DNA of 64,000 nt from Apostichopus japonicus (GCF_037975245.1 NC_092575.1:10923501-10987500); one strand, 5' to 3'. Positions 41,001-47,969 are shown, counted from the stretch's first letter. Notes: generated from the sequence alone by a model not told the origin. Made by a program: numbers and translations.

Positions 41001-44000
41001 TCCTTAAAGAAAAAACATTTATTAATCGGGAGGTTGAATTGACGGTCATGTGGCAGTCTGATTAAAAGAAAACGAGTATATCAGTAACTCTGCAGTCTGT
41101 TGTATTTCAAAGCTGCAAGATTTAGTAAAGTGCATGTTCTTTATATTTATTGTCATGATATATACATTTTCTACGTTATCATATCATATCTTCTGGTACC
41201 ATCATTTCCATCTTGTATTTTTTATAGAACCGTAAATTCCTATAGGTTTCCGTATATGCTTACTTTTATGATGTCTTGTATATATAATAACACACGATAC
41301 AAATAATTACACAAATGTATAGTTATAATGATGGAAATTATCTATGACCATTTTGCATCTAGAAGCCTCTTTATACCCAAACGAACACATTTCTCTTTTT
41401 AGAGATACAAACCAAGACAGAACTGTATAATTCAGCTGGGTTCCTGGAATTAGCAAAGAGGGTGAGAGGTAATCAAGGATTTTTTTTTTAAAGTCGAAAT
41501 TTCGACAAAGTCAAAAATTGGCTGACACATAGAAATACTGAATACCCTATCCTACAATACACATTATACTTAGTCACACCCCACGGAGCGATAGCGCCCT
41601 AATTCTGAATTTCAAGGAAGGTAGATACAGTAATTTGAGGATAAATACTCGAACGGTTGAGATAAAGATTCCCATCAAATATCGAATATGAAAGTCGAAA
41701 TTTTGAGATGTATAATGACAAATTGAGATAAGTCGAAATTTCGATATAATAAGCTGCAATTTCGAGGAACGAGTCAAAAGTTCGAGGGTATAATAGTTGA
41801 ATTAGTCGAACGCTGGAGATAATAAACAAAAGTTTGAAATGAAACAGTCGAAAGTTCGAAGACAAAAACAGCTGAAATATTGAGATAAACCTTTGTCGAA
41901 ATTGTGAAAAAATTCAACATAAAATTTTGAGAAAAGAAGTAGCAATTTCGTTATAGCCCTTCAAATTTCGAGAAAAAGTATATAAAGGTAGGATTTGAGG
42001 ACGCAAGTAAAATTTTCAGACAGAAAAATAGAGATTTAGAGTTTAAATAATGAAATATTCAATTTAACCTCTGGGTCACCGAGATCCCAAACTAGCCACA
42101 TTTCCCACAACCACCACCTGACCCCCACCACCTGACCCCACCGCCTGACCCCGTCATATATATTTTTTATGATATCTTCCAACTCCAATGCATGGTAAAT
42201 ACTGTTCTGTGCTGTATAATTAAGGTACATTTACATTTCCCCCTAAGTTAATTTGTTTAACCTTTGCTTATTTTTCAAAGATGTTCACATTATAGAGGTC
42301 TCATATCCTTTACCATGCAGTTCACTTTATGAAGCCGTTATAAGGTTCGTTGAAATTAATTACACAGAGAAATAACACGAGTTCTCGTTGTTCGCCTACT
42401 ACAATGCTGGGTTCGTTTTGAGTAAGCATTTTAAACTATCTTCCTTACAGTAGGTTAACAACGTGACTGGACAATAATATTAGCATCATATTACCATGAC
42501 AACCGTGGAAACATTGTGTATTCGTCGCAAATAGAACGCGGGAAAAAGGGACTCGTGAGTGCGTTGATTTTATCCAAAAAAATGCTAGAAAGTACAAATA
42601 CGGTAAAGAGGTTACACCCCCAAATCGATAGCCGTCAATAATTAAGCATGAGTCTTTAGAATGACTGTATCAGGTAGCACTCAAACATGATGCATAGGCC
42701 TAGGCTTACTACACAGTGTAGGTCTATGTGATTATGTTATTGTTGCAGTGTTAATCATTGTCTGCATGACCTGAGGCCGGACTCGAATCTCGAGCTTGGT
42801 TCGACTTTGACTCAGTGACTCGGTTGTGAAGGAATCGAATCGAGACCAACATATTAATCCTGCAAAAATTCCAGCAATTTGTGTATTTTTTCCCCTTGTT
42901 AAGAAGTTAAGTTAATAAATGTACAGTACGGTATACCGTATATCCATCGCACTGGTCAGTCAGGGATTTGTTTTTGCATTAATTAAAAAGTTGAAAGCAA
43001 AATACATGGGTAATAAATGTTGCTTTCTGTAATTTCTATGAAGAAACAGCTGTGGAGTAAGATGCTATCAAAACGTGTAGTGGCTGAAATAGATGAGGTT
43101 TGGAGAACTTATTGAACATTCCGACCATGTAATGTCCATCTTTCTACATTTTTCTAAATGGTAGGCCTACCCCTTGATTTTAGGATCATCAAAATTTGGA
43201 CATTCTTACGAAATTTCAAGCAAAAATAAATTTCAAAACAGTAAAGGCTGCAAAATCAGCAAAAGACCTTTTATGAGCGGGGTTTATATAATTATCAATT
43301 GATTCCCATATAGCAATCCCTTTGCTAATACAACATGAAAACAGTTTCAAGAATGATTTAGCACTGCCGACGGTGAAGTGCAACCCTAAACGATAAATTG
43401 ATGGACCACCATACCAACATAATCCGTCCTCACTCCCACTTGTCTAATTAAGAGTAGCTATACCCTCTCTGTATCCCTTTGTTTACGCCTAAGAGAAAGT
43501 ACAATGTGATTATTACTCAAAAGTGAAGCAATGTTTGGCTGCAGATCAACTTTATCTGGTAAATTGACTAACAGGACTTGGACTATAGGTATATGTATGT
43601 TGGACTTGACAACAAACAGCCCATGGGTATGCTATCTTATATATGAGGAGTTAAAACTAACTCCAGGCTTATACGATGTTATTGTAAATTACAAGAAAAC
43701 ATATCCGATTCAGCCCGGACAGTTCATTGGTATAGGTCCTATGTAATTCGAAACAGTCTTTCATAACCTATTGATAACACGCTCCGATGATTTCTTGAAA
43801 TACTGTATAGCTATACACTGAAAAGAAAGAGAGGTGACTCAAATCAGGTTAGAGTAGCAGCTCCCTGCTCAAATCGTGTCGAGTAGAGGCATATATTACA
43901 CTGAAGTGAAACAATAGCGACATGACTAAGTGTTGATTCTTTTTATTTGATGTATTTTTTTCGGGGGGGGGGGGGGAGGGTTCATACTTCATAAATGTCA

Positions 44001-46050
44001 CAGTTTTTAAAGTCGGTTCAAGGTCCGAGCGGTGCGAGGTGCAACCAAAGAAAGGTTATACAATAGCAGGGAGTTGTCATGGAACAACTCCCTGGTTATA
44101 GCAGGCAGTGATAGATATGCGCGTAATTACATAATATATTATATACAGTGTAGGCTGAGTCAAGCTTACAAACGGGTTTTTTTCTGTCCTTATAAGCAAT
44201 TAAAGAACAACAAAAAAAAATCAAATATTTCTTAATTCAGATTCTGAATTAACGGTTTTGTATACGACATACAACGGTATCACGTAAGAGTCGGTTCTAT
44301 GTGTTATTATTGTTGCAATTGCTGTTGTTATTGTTGGGGTAAGTATTCATATTTCAACTTAGTTGCAAGAGTGCATCAAAAAGCATACCCATGCAAACAC
44401 TACTGTATATATCAAATTTGGACATTTGACAGGAAAAAGTCCAGGAAAACCTTTAAAGTTGTAGTATGAAATCATGCGCCCTTCAAAAACATAAAGGACA
44501 ATGACGTGTCGTAACTAAATATTGAAATGTTGTATTACAGTATGTTTTATTTCCTAAGCAATAAAACGGCGTTAATTTATGTTTCATGAGATGCAGTATA
44601 TTTGGTCTTTAGTGTAAATCTACGTTGTTTATATCTGGGCCTACGTTGTGTGATAATATATAATCGCGTTGTTAATAACCAACCTTTACGTTTTAAACTC
44701 AACGAATAAAATATACTTTAACAGAGGCCAAAGCTAACCCCTTTCCAAAGCAAGTTGCGATTGGCCAATTTAGAATGCAACGCAAAAGTCGTTTGTGTGA
44801 AGCTAAATTAATTATTATTTGGGATTTAACGTAAATATTTCAAAGCAAGATACATACGAAATCAAAGATATAAGCGTTCCATATTTTACATTAAAAGTCA
44901 GGACGTTCCGGTTGTAATGTCATTATTTGTATGTGATAAAATTTAAGATGCGCAGTAAACATAATTCAAAAACTATCGGGTGTGGGGGGGGGGGGGGAGT
45001 GGTTACATGGAAATTTGTGTTACGATTTCCATAATTTTTACTACAAATGTATAGTGCAAGACTTCCATATTTGGAGAGTGTAATTAAATAATATCCATTT
45101 GAAGAAAAAAGGAAAAAAGGTCTAAGTTTTTTCTGGGGAAGGGAACGTACCCCAACCCTAACCCCCCCCCCCCTGTGGGACGGCGGCCTACGGACCTTGA
45201 CTGGCACAAAACTAATTATTTTTTGCAAAGTTTCCACAGATACCAAGGTTATACGTATTCTAGAAATCGGGAGACAAACCGTATATGATGCATCTTCCAC
45301 AAACGTGCACACTAATCAGAGTTATTAAATCCAAACTATGTTCACTTATTTACTAAATAAGTATACCATTCACCCTGCAGAATCTTCAATGAGAATAAAT
45401 ATGTAAACCAAAGCCAGATATGTCATCATTTTAAACTTGGTATAGCCTAAAGTTGTAAAATACCGTTAGCATTAGACGACTTATTATATGGAACATTTCA
45501 TATAGATCTGATCATCCTGGACAAACCCATGCATAATTGTTGCACGTATAACCTCTTACAGTTCCTCTGAAGAGGCTACTGTATATGTATACGATTACAT
45601 GACCACAGAAAGTATTTATATATCTCACATTCTCTGTTCTCTTGGGGTAAACTTATGCAGGGTTTAAATTAAATTATCAAATCATAAGGAACCCGTTTCT
45701 AAGTGAAACTGTGCCAACCTACCCCAATTGCAATTCTCGCGACCGTATAATATGTATAGACACATCGAATTGCGGACACCACTGAAGGGAAGAAATTTAA
45801 ATTTAAATATTGAAAGCAAATGTATAACTGTGGTTAATTACATACTTGTACTCGTCTGTCCCGGAAAGTAGGTTGGCGTGTACATGATCTCAAAGGGACT
45901 GTCTGCGTGGTCCTGAGGTTCGGTATTGGGATGTCCTGGGGTCATGGTGACACAGGCCCCCGTTGGAGCACCACTAGGCAGTGTATATACTCTTATAAAG
46001 GCATTGCAAAATAGCAAAAGACACACCAAAAGTAGATTTGCGTGATCCAT
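270..46050 (-). CDS. Secreted Reeler-EGF repeat protein (25 exons seen, 3' end outside window)
   Basis: This is a spliced gene whose predicted product enters the secretory pathway and is probably an extracellular matrix or ligand-like protein. Exons in coding order: 46050-45846, 37832-37592, 36894-36812 (signal peptide and Reeler domain), then one EGF-like domain each in 35227-35105, 34139-34020, 29268-29149, 28886-28767, 28022-27906, 27026-26898, 25516-25394, 23334-23209, 20493-20389, 19273-19154, 16789-16661, 15686-15552, 14371-14252, 12425-12306, 11785-11663, 6353-6231, 5837-5721, 5196-5083, 3431-3306, 2282-2163, 1100-996 and 383-270. Every junction has AG/GT and the frame is open throughout. 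All EGF exons are phase 1-1, so any can be added, lost or skipped without a frameshift. No transmembrane segment or stop is reached. Each EGF has six cysteines. Thirteen carry the O-fucose consensus and eleven the O-glucose consensus known from Notch. Strict calcium-binding EGF signatures are absent. Family assignment is firm; biological role and name are unknown. Confidence 0.86.
996..1100 (-). CDS. EGF exon 21
   Basis: The pattern is [29 protein letters not shown]. The Cys3-Cys4 loop is only four residues, as in laminin-like or delta-type short EGFs. No O-glycosylation consensus. The acceptor is GGTCAG and the donor GTAAGT. Confidence 0.87.
2163..2282 (-). CDS. EGF exon 20
   Basis: The pattern is [12 protein letters not shown]-x8[14 protein letters not shown]. 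The usual NGG is replaced by NEA. The O-glucose motif is present. The acceptor is TCCTAG and the donor GTAAGT. Confidence 0.87.
2936..3080. repeat. Low-complexity tandem repeat of an ATATAACTATATGTTGTAAC-like unit
   Basis: Six or so imperfect copies of a roughly 20-base AT-rich unit lie in the intron between EGF exons 19 and 20. The rest of the 2283-3305 intron shows nothing coding. Confidence 0.7.
3306..3431 (-). CDS. EGF exon 19
   Basis: The pattern is [12 protein letters not shown]-x8[16 protein letters not shown]. The Cys5-Cys6 loop is expanded by a TTTV insertion. Both O-glucose and O-fucose motifs are present. The acceptor is CTGTAG and the donor GTAAGA. Confidence 0.87.
4137..4567. 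repeat. Three tandem copies of a 142-bp unit
   Basis: The phrase tgaatatttatag recurs at 4141, 4283 and 4425, exactly 142 bases apart, and the copies are nearly identical. It lies in the intron between EGF exons 18 and 19. No coding potential is seen. Confidence 0.9.
4677..5035. mobile_element. Non-autonomous hAT-like MITE with 8-bp target duplication
   Basis: The ends are CAGTGGCGTAACCAG and CTGGCTACGCCACCA, inverted with three mismatches. The 8-bp direct repeat cagtagct flanks it at 4669-4676 and 5036-5043. CAGTGGCGTA ends with 8-bp target duplications are typical of hAT elements. The 359-bp interior holds no transposase frame. It is inside an intron of the Reeler-EGF gene. Confidence 0.82.
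5083..5196 (-). CDS. EGF exon 18
   Basis: The pattern is [12 protein letters not shown]-x8[12 protein letters not shown]. The O-glucose motif is present; the O-fucose position is Asn. The acceptor is CTTCAG and the donor GTAAGG. A hAT-like MITE ends 40 bases downstream of the donor. Confidence 0.87.
5721..5837 (-). CDS. EGF exon 17
   Basis: The pattern is [12 protein letters not shown]-x8[12 protein letters not shown]. Both O-glucose and O-fucose motifs are present. The acceptor is TCAAAG and the donor GTAAGT. Phase 1-1. Confidence 0.87.
6231..6353 (-). CDS. EGF exon 16
   Basis: The pattern is [12 protein letters not shown]-x10[12 protein letters not shown] followed by EMFTP. The O-fucose motif is present. 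The acceptor is TTGCAG and the donor GTAAGG. It is separated from EGF exon 15 by the second longest intron seen (5.3 kb). Confidence 0.87.
6541..7210. repeat. About 4.3 tandem copies of a 152-bp unit
   Basis: The phrase cctgatttct recurs near 6574, 6726, 6878, 7031 and 7183. Units include gatggctaacgagccagt and a tcaacctataccaagt stretch. They are slightly diverged, so the array is not brand new. No open frame runs through it. Confidence 0.88.
7896..8106. repeat. (TA)n microsatellite with internal ACACAC steps
   Basis: Long TA runs are interrupted by tgtacacacacaaa segments. Overlapping Tyr/Ile open frames here are artefacts of the repeat. Confidence 0.93.
11663..11785 (-). CDS. EGF exon 15
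   Basis: The pattern is [11 protein letters not shown]-x9[12 protein letters not shown]. The PEFY segment is shared with EGF exon 16, suggesting the two arose by duplication. An RGD tripeptide lies directly before Cys3. The acceptor is CCAAG and the donor GTGAGT. No O-glycosylation consensus. Confidence 0.87.
12306..12425 (-). CDS. EGF exon 14
   Basis: The pattern is [14 protein letters not shown]-x9[12 protein letters not shown]. The O-fucose motif is present, with an NTS sequon after Cys3. Despite the DI-C start, the Asp/Glu set for calcium binding is incomplete. The acceptor is TTGTAG-type (TCTGTAG) and the donor GTGAGT. Confidence 0.88.
13920..14066. repeat. AATA-rich low-complexity tract
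   Basis: Stretches of aataaataa surround two copies of a short acagtctacctgttactaac segment, which suggests a small local duplication within the intron between EGF exons 13 and 14. Confidence 0.7.
14252..14371 (-). CDS. EGF exon 13
   Basis: The pattern is [12 protein letters not shown]-x8[12 protein letters not shown]. Both O-glucose and O-fucose motifs are present. The acceptor is TTTTAG-like (ATTTAG) and the donor GTAAGT. Phase 1-1. Confidence 0.87.
15552..15686 (-). CDS. EGF exon 12
   Basis: The pattern is [12 protein letters not shown]-x13[12 protein letters not shown] followed by ESQT. It is the longest EGF exon (45 codons), because of a long Cys3-Cys4 loop. An NCS sequon overlaps Cys5. 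The acceptor is GTACAG and the donor GTGAGA. Confidence 0.87.
15871..16009. repeat. Long imperfect inverted repeat (hairpin-forming)
   Basis: The arm at 15893-15929 pairs with 15951-15987 with about five mismatches over 37 bases, around a 21-base loop. Weaker pairing extends outward to 15871 and 16009. It could be a foldback MITE or a small-RNA hairpin. It lies in an intron. Confidence 0.65.
16082..16210. repeat. Three tandem copies of a 41-bp unit
   Basis: The phrase gcatgagggtaattaaagta starts at 16084, 16125 and 16166, and the copies are almost identical. Intronic. Confidence 0.9.
16661..16789 (-). CDS. EGF exon 11, two possible acceptors
   Basis: The pattern is [12 protein letters not shown]-x12[12 protein letters not shown]. 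The donor is GTGAGC. Two in-frame acceptors 12 bases apart fit: ctttag before 16789, and ctgcag before 16777. Using the inner one removes four residues before the first Asp-Pro-Cys and leaves the domain whole. I annotate the longer form. Confidence 0.82.
16950..17285. repeat. Two copies of a roughly 165-bp unit containing a purine tract
   Basis: accaaacaaggtgatacc occurs at 17031 and 17196, followed in both copies by the same 80 bases. Each copy also includes a G/A-only stretch of several dozen bases. Intronic, between EGF exons 10 and 11; the rest of 17286-19153 shows no exon. Confidence 0.85.
19154..19273 (-). CDS. EGF exon 10
   Basis: The pattern is [12 protein letters not shown]-x10[12 protein letters not shown]. 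It has the O-fucose motif and an N-glycosylation sequon (NGT) in the Cys3-Cys4 loop. The acceptor is TCCCAG and the donor GTAAGT. Confidence 0.88.
20389..20493 (-). CDS. EGF exon 9
   Basis: The pattern is [11 protein letters not shown]-x8[12 protein letters not shown], 35 codons, one of the two shortest in the series. The O-glucose motif is present. It has the short NGF-C loop shared with EGF exon 8. The acceptor is TTACAG and the donor GTGAGA. Confidence 0.87.
20494..23208. other. Intron between EGF exons 8 and 9
   Basis: This is AT-rich sequence with a poly-C/T tract (21975-21995) and a poly-G tract (22471-22482). I see no six-cysteine frame, transposon end or tandem array. Small open frames have no motif. 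Confidence 0.55.
23209..23334 (-). CDS. EGF exon 8
   Basis: The pattern is [11 protein letters not shown]-x8[12 protein letters not shown] followed by ESIVT. The loop between Cys2 and Cys3 is one residue short, as in EGF exon 9. The O-glucose motif is present. The acceptor is TAACAG; the donor GTAACA is weak but is the only in-phase choice at the right distance. Confidence 0.83.
23335..25393. other. Intron between EGF exons 7 and 8
   Basis: AT-rich intron with a short TA run near 23578-23590. Nothing else can be supported. Confidence 0.55.
25394..25516 (-). CDS. EGF exon 7
   Basis: The pattern is [12 protein letters not shown]-x11[12 protein letters not shown]. The acceptor is CTACAG and the donor GTAGGT. 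It carries neither O-fucose nor O-glucose consensus. The exon is locally GC-richer than the surrounding intron. Confidence 0.86.
26898..27026 (-). CDS. EGF exon 6
   Basis: The domain is preceded by a short IAPTTP linker. The pattern is [12 protein letters not shown]-x10[12 protein letters not shown]. The acceptor is TTGTAG and the donor GTACGG (weak at position +5). The O-fucose motif is present. Phase 1-1. Confidence 0.86.
27906..28022 (-). CDS. EGF exon 5
   Basis: The pattern is [12 protein letters not shown]-x9[12 protein letters not shown]. The acceptor is TCTCAAG and the donor GTGAGC. The O-fucose motif is present. The O-glucose serine is a threonine here. Phase 1-1. Confidence 0.87.
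28381..28740. repeat. Tandem repeat with a unit of about 139 bp
   Basis: Copies begin at 28381, 28520 and 28660 with aaggtgcaac-like starts and share a tatgtccatcattgtccatc segment. The third copy runs into the 382-bp exon duplication, so the two repeat systems overlap. Confidence 0.8.
28767..28886 (-). CDS. EGF exon 4 (copy of EGF exon 3)
   Basis: This is the same EGF as exon 3 with ETDGG instead of ETNGG. The acceptor is TTACAG and the donor GTCAGT, phase 1-1. O-glucose (C-DSSP-C) and O-fucose (GNGGT-C) motifs are both kept. Confidence 0.88.
29149..29268 (-). CDS. EGF exon 3 (copy of EGF exon 4)
   Basis: The pattern is [12 protein letters not shown]-x8[12 protein letters not shown], with O-glucose and O-fucose motifs. 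The donor is GTCAGT and the acceptor TTGCAG. It differs from the next exon by one residue I can see (Asn for Asp in the loop after the third Cys). It belongs to a 382-bp tandem duplication. Both copies have intact splice sites and frame. Confidence 0.88.
29460..30730. other. Intron sequence without recognised features
   Basis: AT-rich sequence between the duplicated EGF exon and the 35-bp minisatellite. I see no coding or repeat structure. Confidence 0.5.
30731..31442. repeat. 35-bp minisatellite, left part
   Basis: About 20 copies of a unit like acttaaacatagtacaatg plus cctatgtactactata. Variants carry attgtac or cttagaac. The open frame at 30968-31171 is a by-product. The array is interrupted at 31443 by a transposon and resumes at 32036. 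Confidence 0.92.
31443..32035. mobile_element. Non-autonomous DNA transposon inserted in the minisatellite
   Basis: The ends are CAGGGTTCTGCC and GGCAGAACCCTG, a perfect 12-base inverted repeat. actact is duplicated on both sides (31437-31442 and 32036-32041), though the host repeat makes the exact target length uncertain. The element is GC-richer than its surroundings. Its inner part near 31861-32006 is related, inverted, to the element at 55229-56045. No transposase. Confidence 0.82.
32036..32172. repeat. 35-bp minisatellite, right part
   Basis: Three to four further copies of the same unit as 30731-31442, showing that the transposon split an existing array. Confidence 0.9.
32851..34017. 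repeat. Minisatellite of about 47 bp with higher-order structure
   Basis: About 25 copies of a unit with cacacagcaaccgtata and ccttctatggcaaggaggc. A five-unit block of 239 bp is itself repeated: the insertion gatcg occurs at 33361 and 33600, and the catatagag variant at 33438 and 33677. The array touches the splice donor of EGF exon 2. Between it and the 35-bp array (32173-32850) I see only unremarkable AT-rich sequence and a poly-purine tract near 32480-32540. Confidence 0.93.
34020..34139 (-). CDS. EGF exon 2
   Basis: The cysteine pattern starts [12 protein letters not shown] and ends [13 protein letters not shown]. Both the O-glucose (C-x-S-x-P-C) and O-fucose motifs are present. The donor is GTACAA at 34019-34014. 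The minisatellite at 32851-34017 starts right at this donor, and its units resemble the exon end plus donor (see findings). Confidence 0.87.
35105..35227 (-). CDS. EGF exon 1 (first EGF after Reeler)
   Basis: The cysteine pattern is [12 protein letters not shown]-x8-C-x-C-x9-C. The acceptor is CCTCAG, the donor GTAATC, phase 1-1. LNGGT before the third Cys is the O-fucose consensus. The loop between Cys5 and Cys6 (PVGADTQPN) lacks the usual aromatic-x-Gly and is one residue longer than typical, so this is the most divergent EGF of the series. Confidence 0.85.
36812..36894 (-). CDS. Exon 3: C-terminal strand of the Reeler domain
   Basis: The exon follows TTTTACAG at 36902-36895 and ends before GTATTA. 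It encodes [14 protein letters not shown], the closing strand of Reeler domains (ATVV...YWV). A short linker, [10 protein letters not shown], then precedes the first EGF. The exon takes two codon bases from exon 2 and leaves phase 1, which joins the first EGF exon in frame. A cryptic GTACCA donor lies 7 bases inside the exon, but only the chosen one keeps phase 1. Confidence 0.75.
37592..37832 (-). CDS. Exon 2: core of the Reeler domain
   Basis: The acceptor CAG is at 37835-37833 and the donor GTGAGA follows 37592. The exon enters in phase 1 and leaves with two bases of a codon. The translation includes a GGILVQAR stretch, matching the family's GFL(L/V)QAR motif. It then has VGSW, a cysteine in RSCSN (partner of the Cys in exon 1), DDTVTH and [15 protein letters not shown], matching the conserved W-x-AP...G-x-V-x-F end of Reeler domains. 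Reeler domains occur in reelin, F-spondin, ferric-chelate reductase 1 and insect immune proteins. Here the domain is followed by EGFs and not by DOMON or spondin domains. Confidence 0.82.
38345..38500 (+). mobile_element. tRNA-type SINE fragment
   Basis: A tRNA-like B box (GGTTCGACAG near 38406) is followed by a segment with gtgttcttgggcaaggctct and then ctgaccatggtgtataaata. These resemble conserved body and tail motifs of SINEs from marine animals, recalled from memory. Boundaries are approximate, and no clear target duplication was found. Confidence 0.5.
40196..40626. mobile_element. Second hAT-like MITE with 8-bp target duplication
   Basis: The ends are CAGTGACGTAGGG and TAGCTACACCACTG, imperfect inverted repeats. 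tctgtggg is duplicated at 40188-40195 and 40627-40634. It is 431 bp long. The ends are related to those of the element at 4677-5035 (CAGTGGCGTA type). The interior has poly-C and no transposase. Confidence 0.8.
41630..41960. repeat. Degenerate repeat built from TCGAAATTTCGA-like words
   Basis: Many spaced copies of gtcgaaatttcgag/agtcgaaagttcgag alternate with gataa words. The word is self-complementary, so the tract reads similarly on both strands. Spacing is irregular, about 18-30 bases. Confidence 0.65.
42105..42152. repeat. Short CCACCACCTGACCC tandem repeat
   Basis: Three imperfect copies of a roughly 15-base C-rich unit in the first intron. Confidence 0.75.
44067..44094. repeat. Perfect 11-bp hairpin
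   Basis: CAGGGAGTTGT pairs with ACAACTCCCTG around a six-base loop. Probably part of an old element; function unknown. Confidence 0.6.
45846..46050 (-). CDS. Exon 1: signal peptide and N-terminal part of Reeler domain
   Basis: The start codon is the ATG at 46050-46048. It is followed by a hydrophobic stretch ([13 protein letters not shown]), typical of a signal peptide with likely cleavage near VYT. The mature start [10 protein letters not shown] and the following VTMTPGH match the opening of Reeler domains (Y-x-SGAP-x-x-x-C-x-x-M-x-P-x-H). The domain continues to YFPGQTST, where Reeler proteins have a conserved PG before the first core strand. A donor GTATGT follows at 45845-45840. The exon leaves phase 1. 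An in-frame TTG upstream is not needed as a start. The next exon is 8 kb away. Confidence 0.8.
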
Positions 46051-46086
46051 TATTATCGTAGAATTTTCCAATCAAATAGCCAGCTA

Positions 46087-46093
46087 TTTTATA
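46087..46093 (-). promoter_or_regulatory. TATA-like box upstream of the Reeler-EGF gene
   Basis: On the minus strand, TATAAAA lies about 37 bases upstream of the ATG at 46050. If it is used, the 5' untranslated region would be only a few bases long, or the real start site lies further upstream. The region is AT-rich, so chance is a real alternative. Confidence 0.25.
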
Positions 46094-47372
46094 TATTCCC
46101 AACGACAATCTCGTAACCCTCGCCAGCGAGGTAATACTCGATAAGATTGCGTTAAAAAAAAAGCACAGTAGAAGTTACAAGAACTAACAATTCTTTAACA
46201 CAACACGTATTATTGCCCTTCTTCTCAGTTGAATAACACTGACAGTAGTAAGGTAATTTGACTAAGCTGCAAACGTTAATGTCCACAACACACACGTAAC
46301 AAAAAGTCAATACGTCGTGCATATTCTCATTCCCACAGCTGGTTCTGTGCTATTCAAATGCCCTTTTCTAGCTCTCTATTAAGATTGCTCCGTGAAGCGA
46401 GGAAAGCAAACTTAAGGTATATACTGAATAATAAAGGAAAATCGATCCAAGTAACTTCTTTGAAATTTGTTCAGGATAATAAAAGAAGAGATGTTTTGTT
46501 TGCTGAGATACGTCATAGTAAGGCAAAGACGATGAGTTATATGTTTTCATATGATAGACACACCCGCCTACATATGATGTTGCATTAATAACTATAACAC
46601 TATGCATTCTTATTGGCACTATTCTCTCTCTGAGGGCATGATACTGTTGGAAAAGACAACATTAAAGAACTAAAATAGTTGATCGATCAGATATTCAATT
46701 GGTGGCAAACTTTGGAAAAAGTGGACCAAAAGCTATTGTTTGCATGAAGTTGAACAACTATGACTAAAATAATAACAATAACAAGCATGAAATTAACGTA
46801 AAATACAAAGAAGGTGATGCGTTTTATCCAGTCATCTTACATTACTTTAAAGTGCCAACTGCAAGGACGTTCCCTATTTTGATGAGTGAATTCACCTGCT
46901 TCCTACGACCCATGAGGCTTTCTCTTTCTTTGTTAATCCAGGGAATGGTGGGGACGGGGGGGGGGGGGGGGCGTAGCATTGTGTATACCCCTGTTTCAAC
47001 ATCACACGAAGCAATTCTTAGTTGGTTATTATGTTAGTGCACAGCCTATATCGCCCCTCCCCCTATCTAGGTCCCATTCAACGATCACCAGGGTCACACC
47101 TCTCATTTCTAAAATCCTGGATCCCCCTGCTAATAAGTCTTTTAAGTAAATATTAACTCTAATGATACTAACTATATAAGGAGAAAAAATGTCAACAACT
47201 GCCTATCTTCTTCAATAGGCCTGTGTGGATAAATAGTAAATAGTGAGATGATCTTTTTCGGAAGTGAACGAAAAAGAAACTCTTTGATTTTCACTCAGAG
47301 AGGTTTTCTCTCTATTTTAACGAGACAAGAAATGACAATTTCAGAAACTTAATCGCAAAAGTAAGCTTTTAA

Positions 47373-47730
47373 AGGCATTGAAGACTCGCCCCAAACCGCG
47401 TGCCGCCCTCTGAAAAAAAGTTAACTTTCCGTTGCTTGCAAGTGAAGTTTTTTTCTTGTCGCTACAAAATGCAGACAGTAATGAAACGTGATACCTTGTT
47501 ATCTTTTAGCTGGACCAGAGATGTCCATGGCTGCTACGTACACTGTGTTGTGGGTATTGACCGTAGCTGCATGTATTGACTGTACACTAGTGTCTAATTA
47601 CCGACGGTAGCAAGCTGCGTGTGTATTTTCTGGGATCGATGGTGGTATCTAACACTTCTGTTACACTTCATTCGAAGCTAGGTCAGATTACCGGCATCAG
47701 ACGTTGATTGTGGGCGAGTCTTCACTCCCT
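47373..47730. mobile_element. TTAA-flanked MITE (piggyBac- or Kolobok-like target)
   Basis: The ends are AGGCATTGAAGACTCGCCC and GGGCGAGTCTTCACTCCCT, inverted with two mismatches in 19. TTAA is present on both sides (47369-47372 and 47731-47734). It is 358 bp long with no transposase. The superfamily is inferred only from the TTAA target. Confidence 0.78.
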
Positions 47731-47969
47731 TTAAATTAAACTCTGTTAGAAATCGAATAAATGGTATGGCAACAGAACGTTAAGTTAATATTTGCAAGTT
47801 TAATTAAATGCAAAAGCAATAGAAAGATGTTGGAAGATAAAGGTCATGCTTAATCGCTTGACAAGGACTTTTATAACTTTGATATGCAGATACTCTTAAG
47901 TTGGAACAGTAAGTTACATTCAAATTATAGGAAACTTGAGTTTGGATCAATAGATTTTCCGTTTGTTAT

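Larger units (their letters stand above)
37833..45845. other. First intron of the Reeler-EGF gene (8.0 kb)
   Basis: It contains a SINE-like element, a hAT-like MITE, a TCGAA-rich imperfect repeat, a perfect hairpin at 44067-44094, several poly-G/poly-C tracts and a short unexplained open frame at 43531-43746. No further Reeler or EGF exon is visible, and the phase from exon 1 to exon 2 already matches. Confidence 0.6.

Noticed and set aside
46051-46071. Start of the Reeler-EGF protein at 46071
   Set aside because: That codon is TTG; the first ATG with a proper signal peptide is at 46050.
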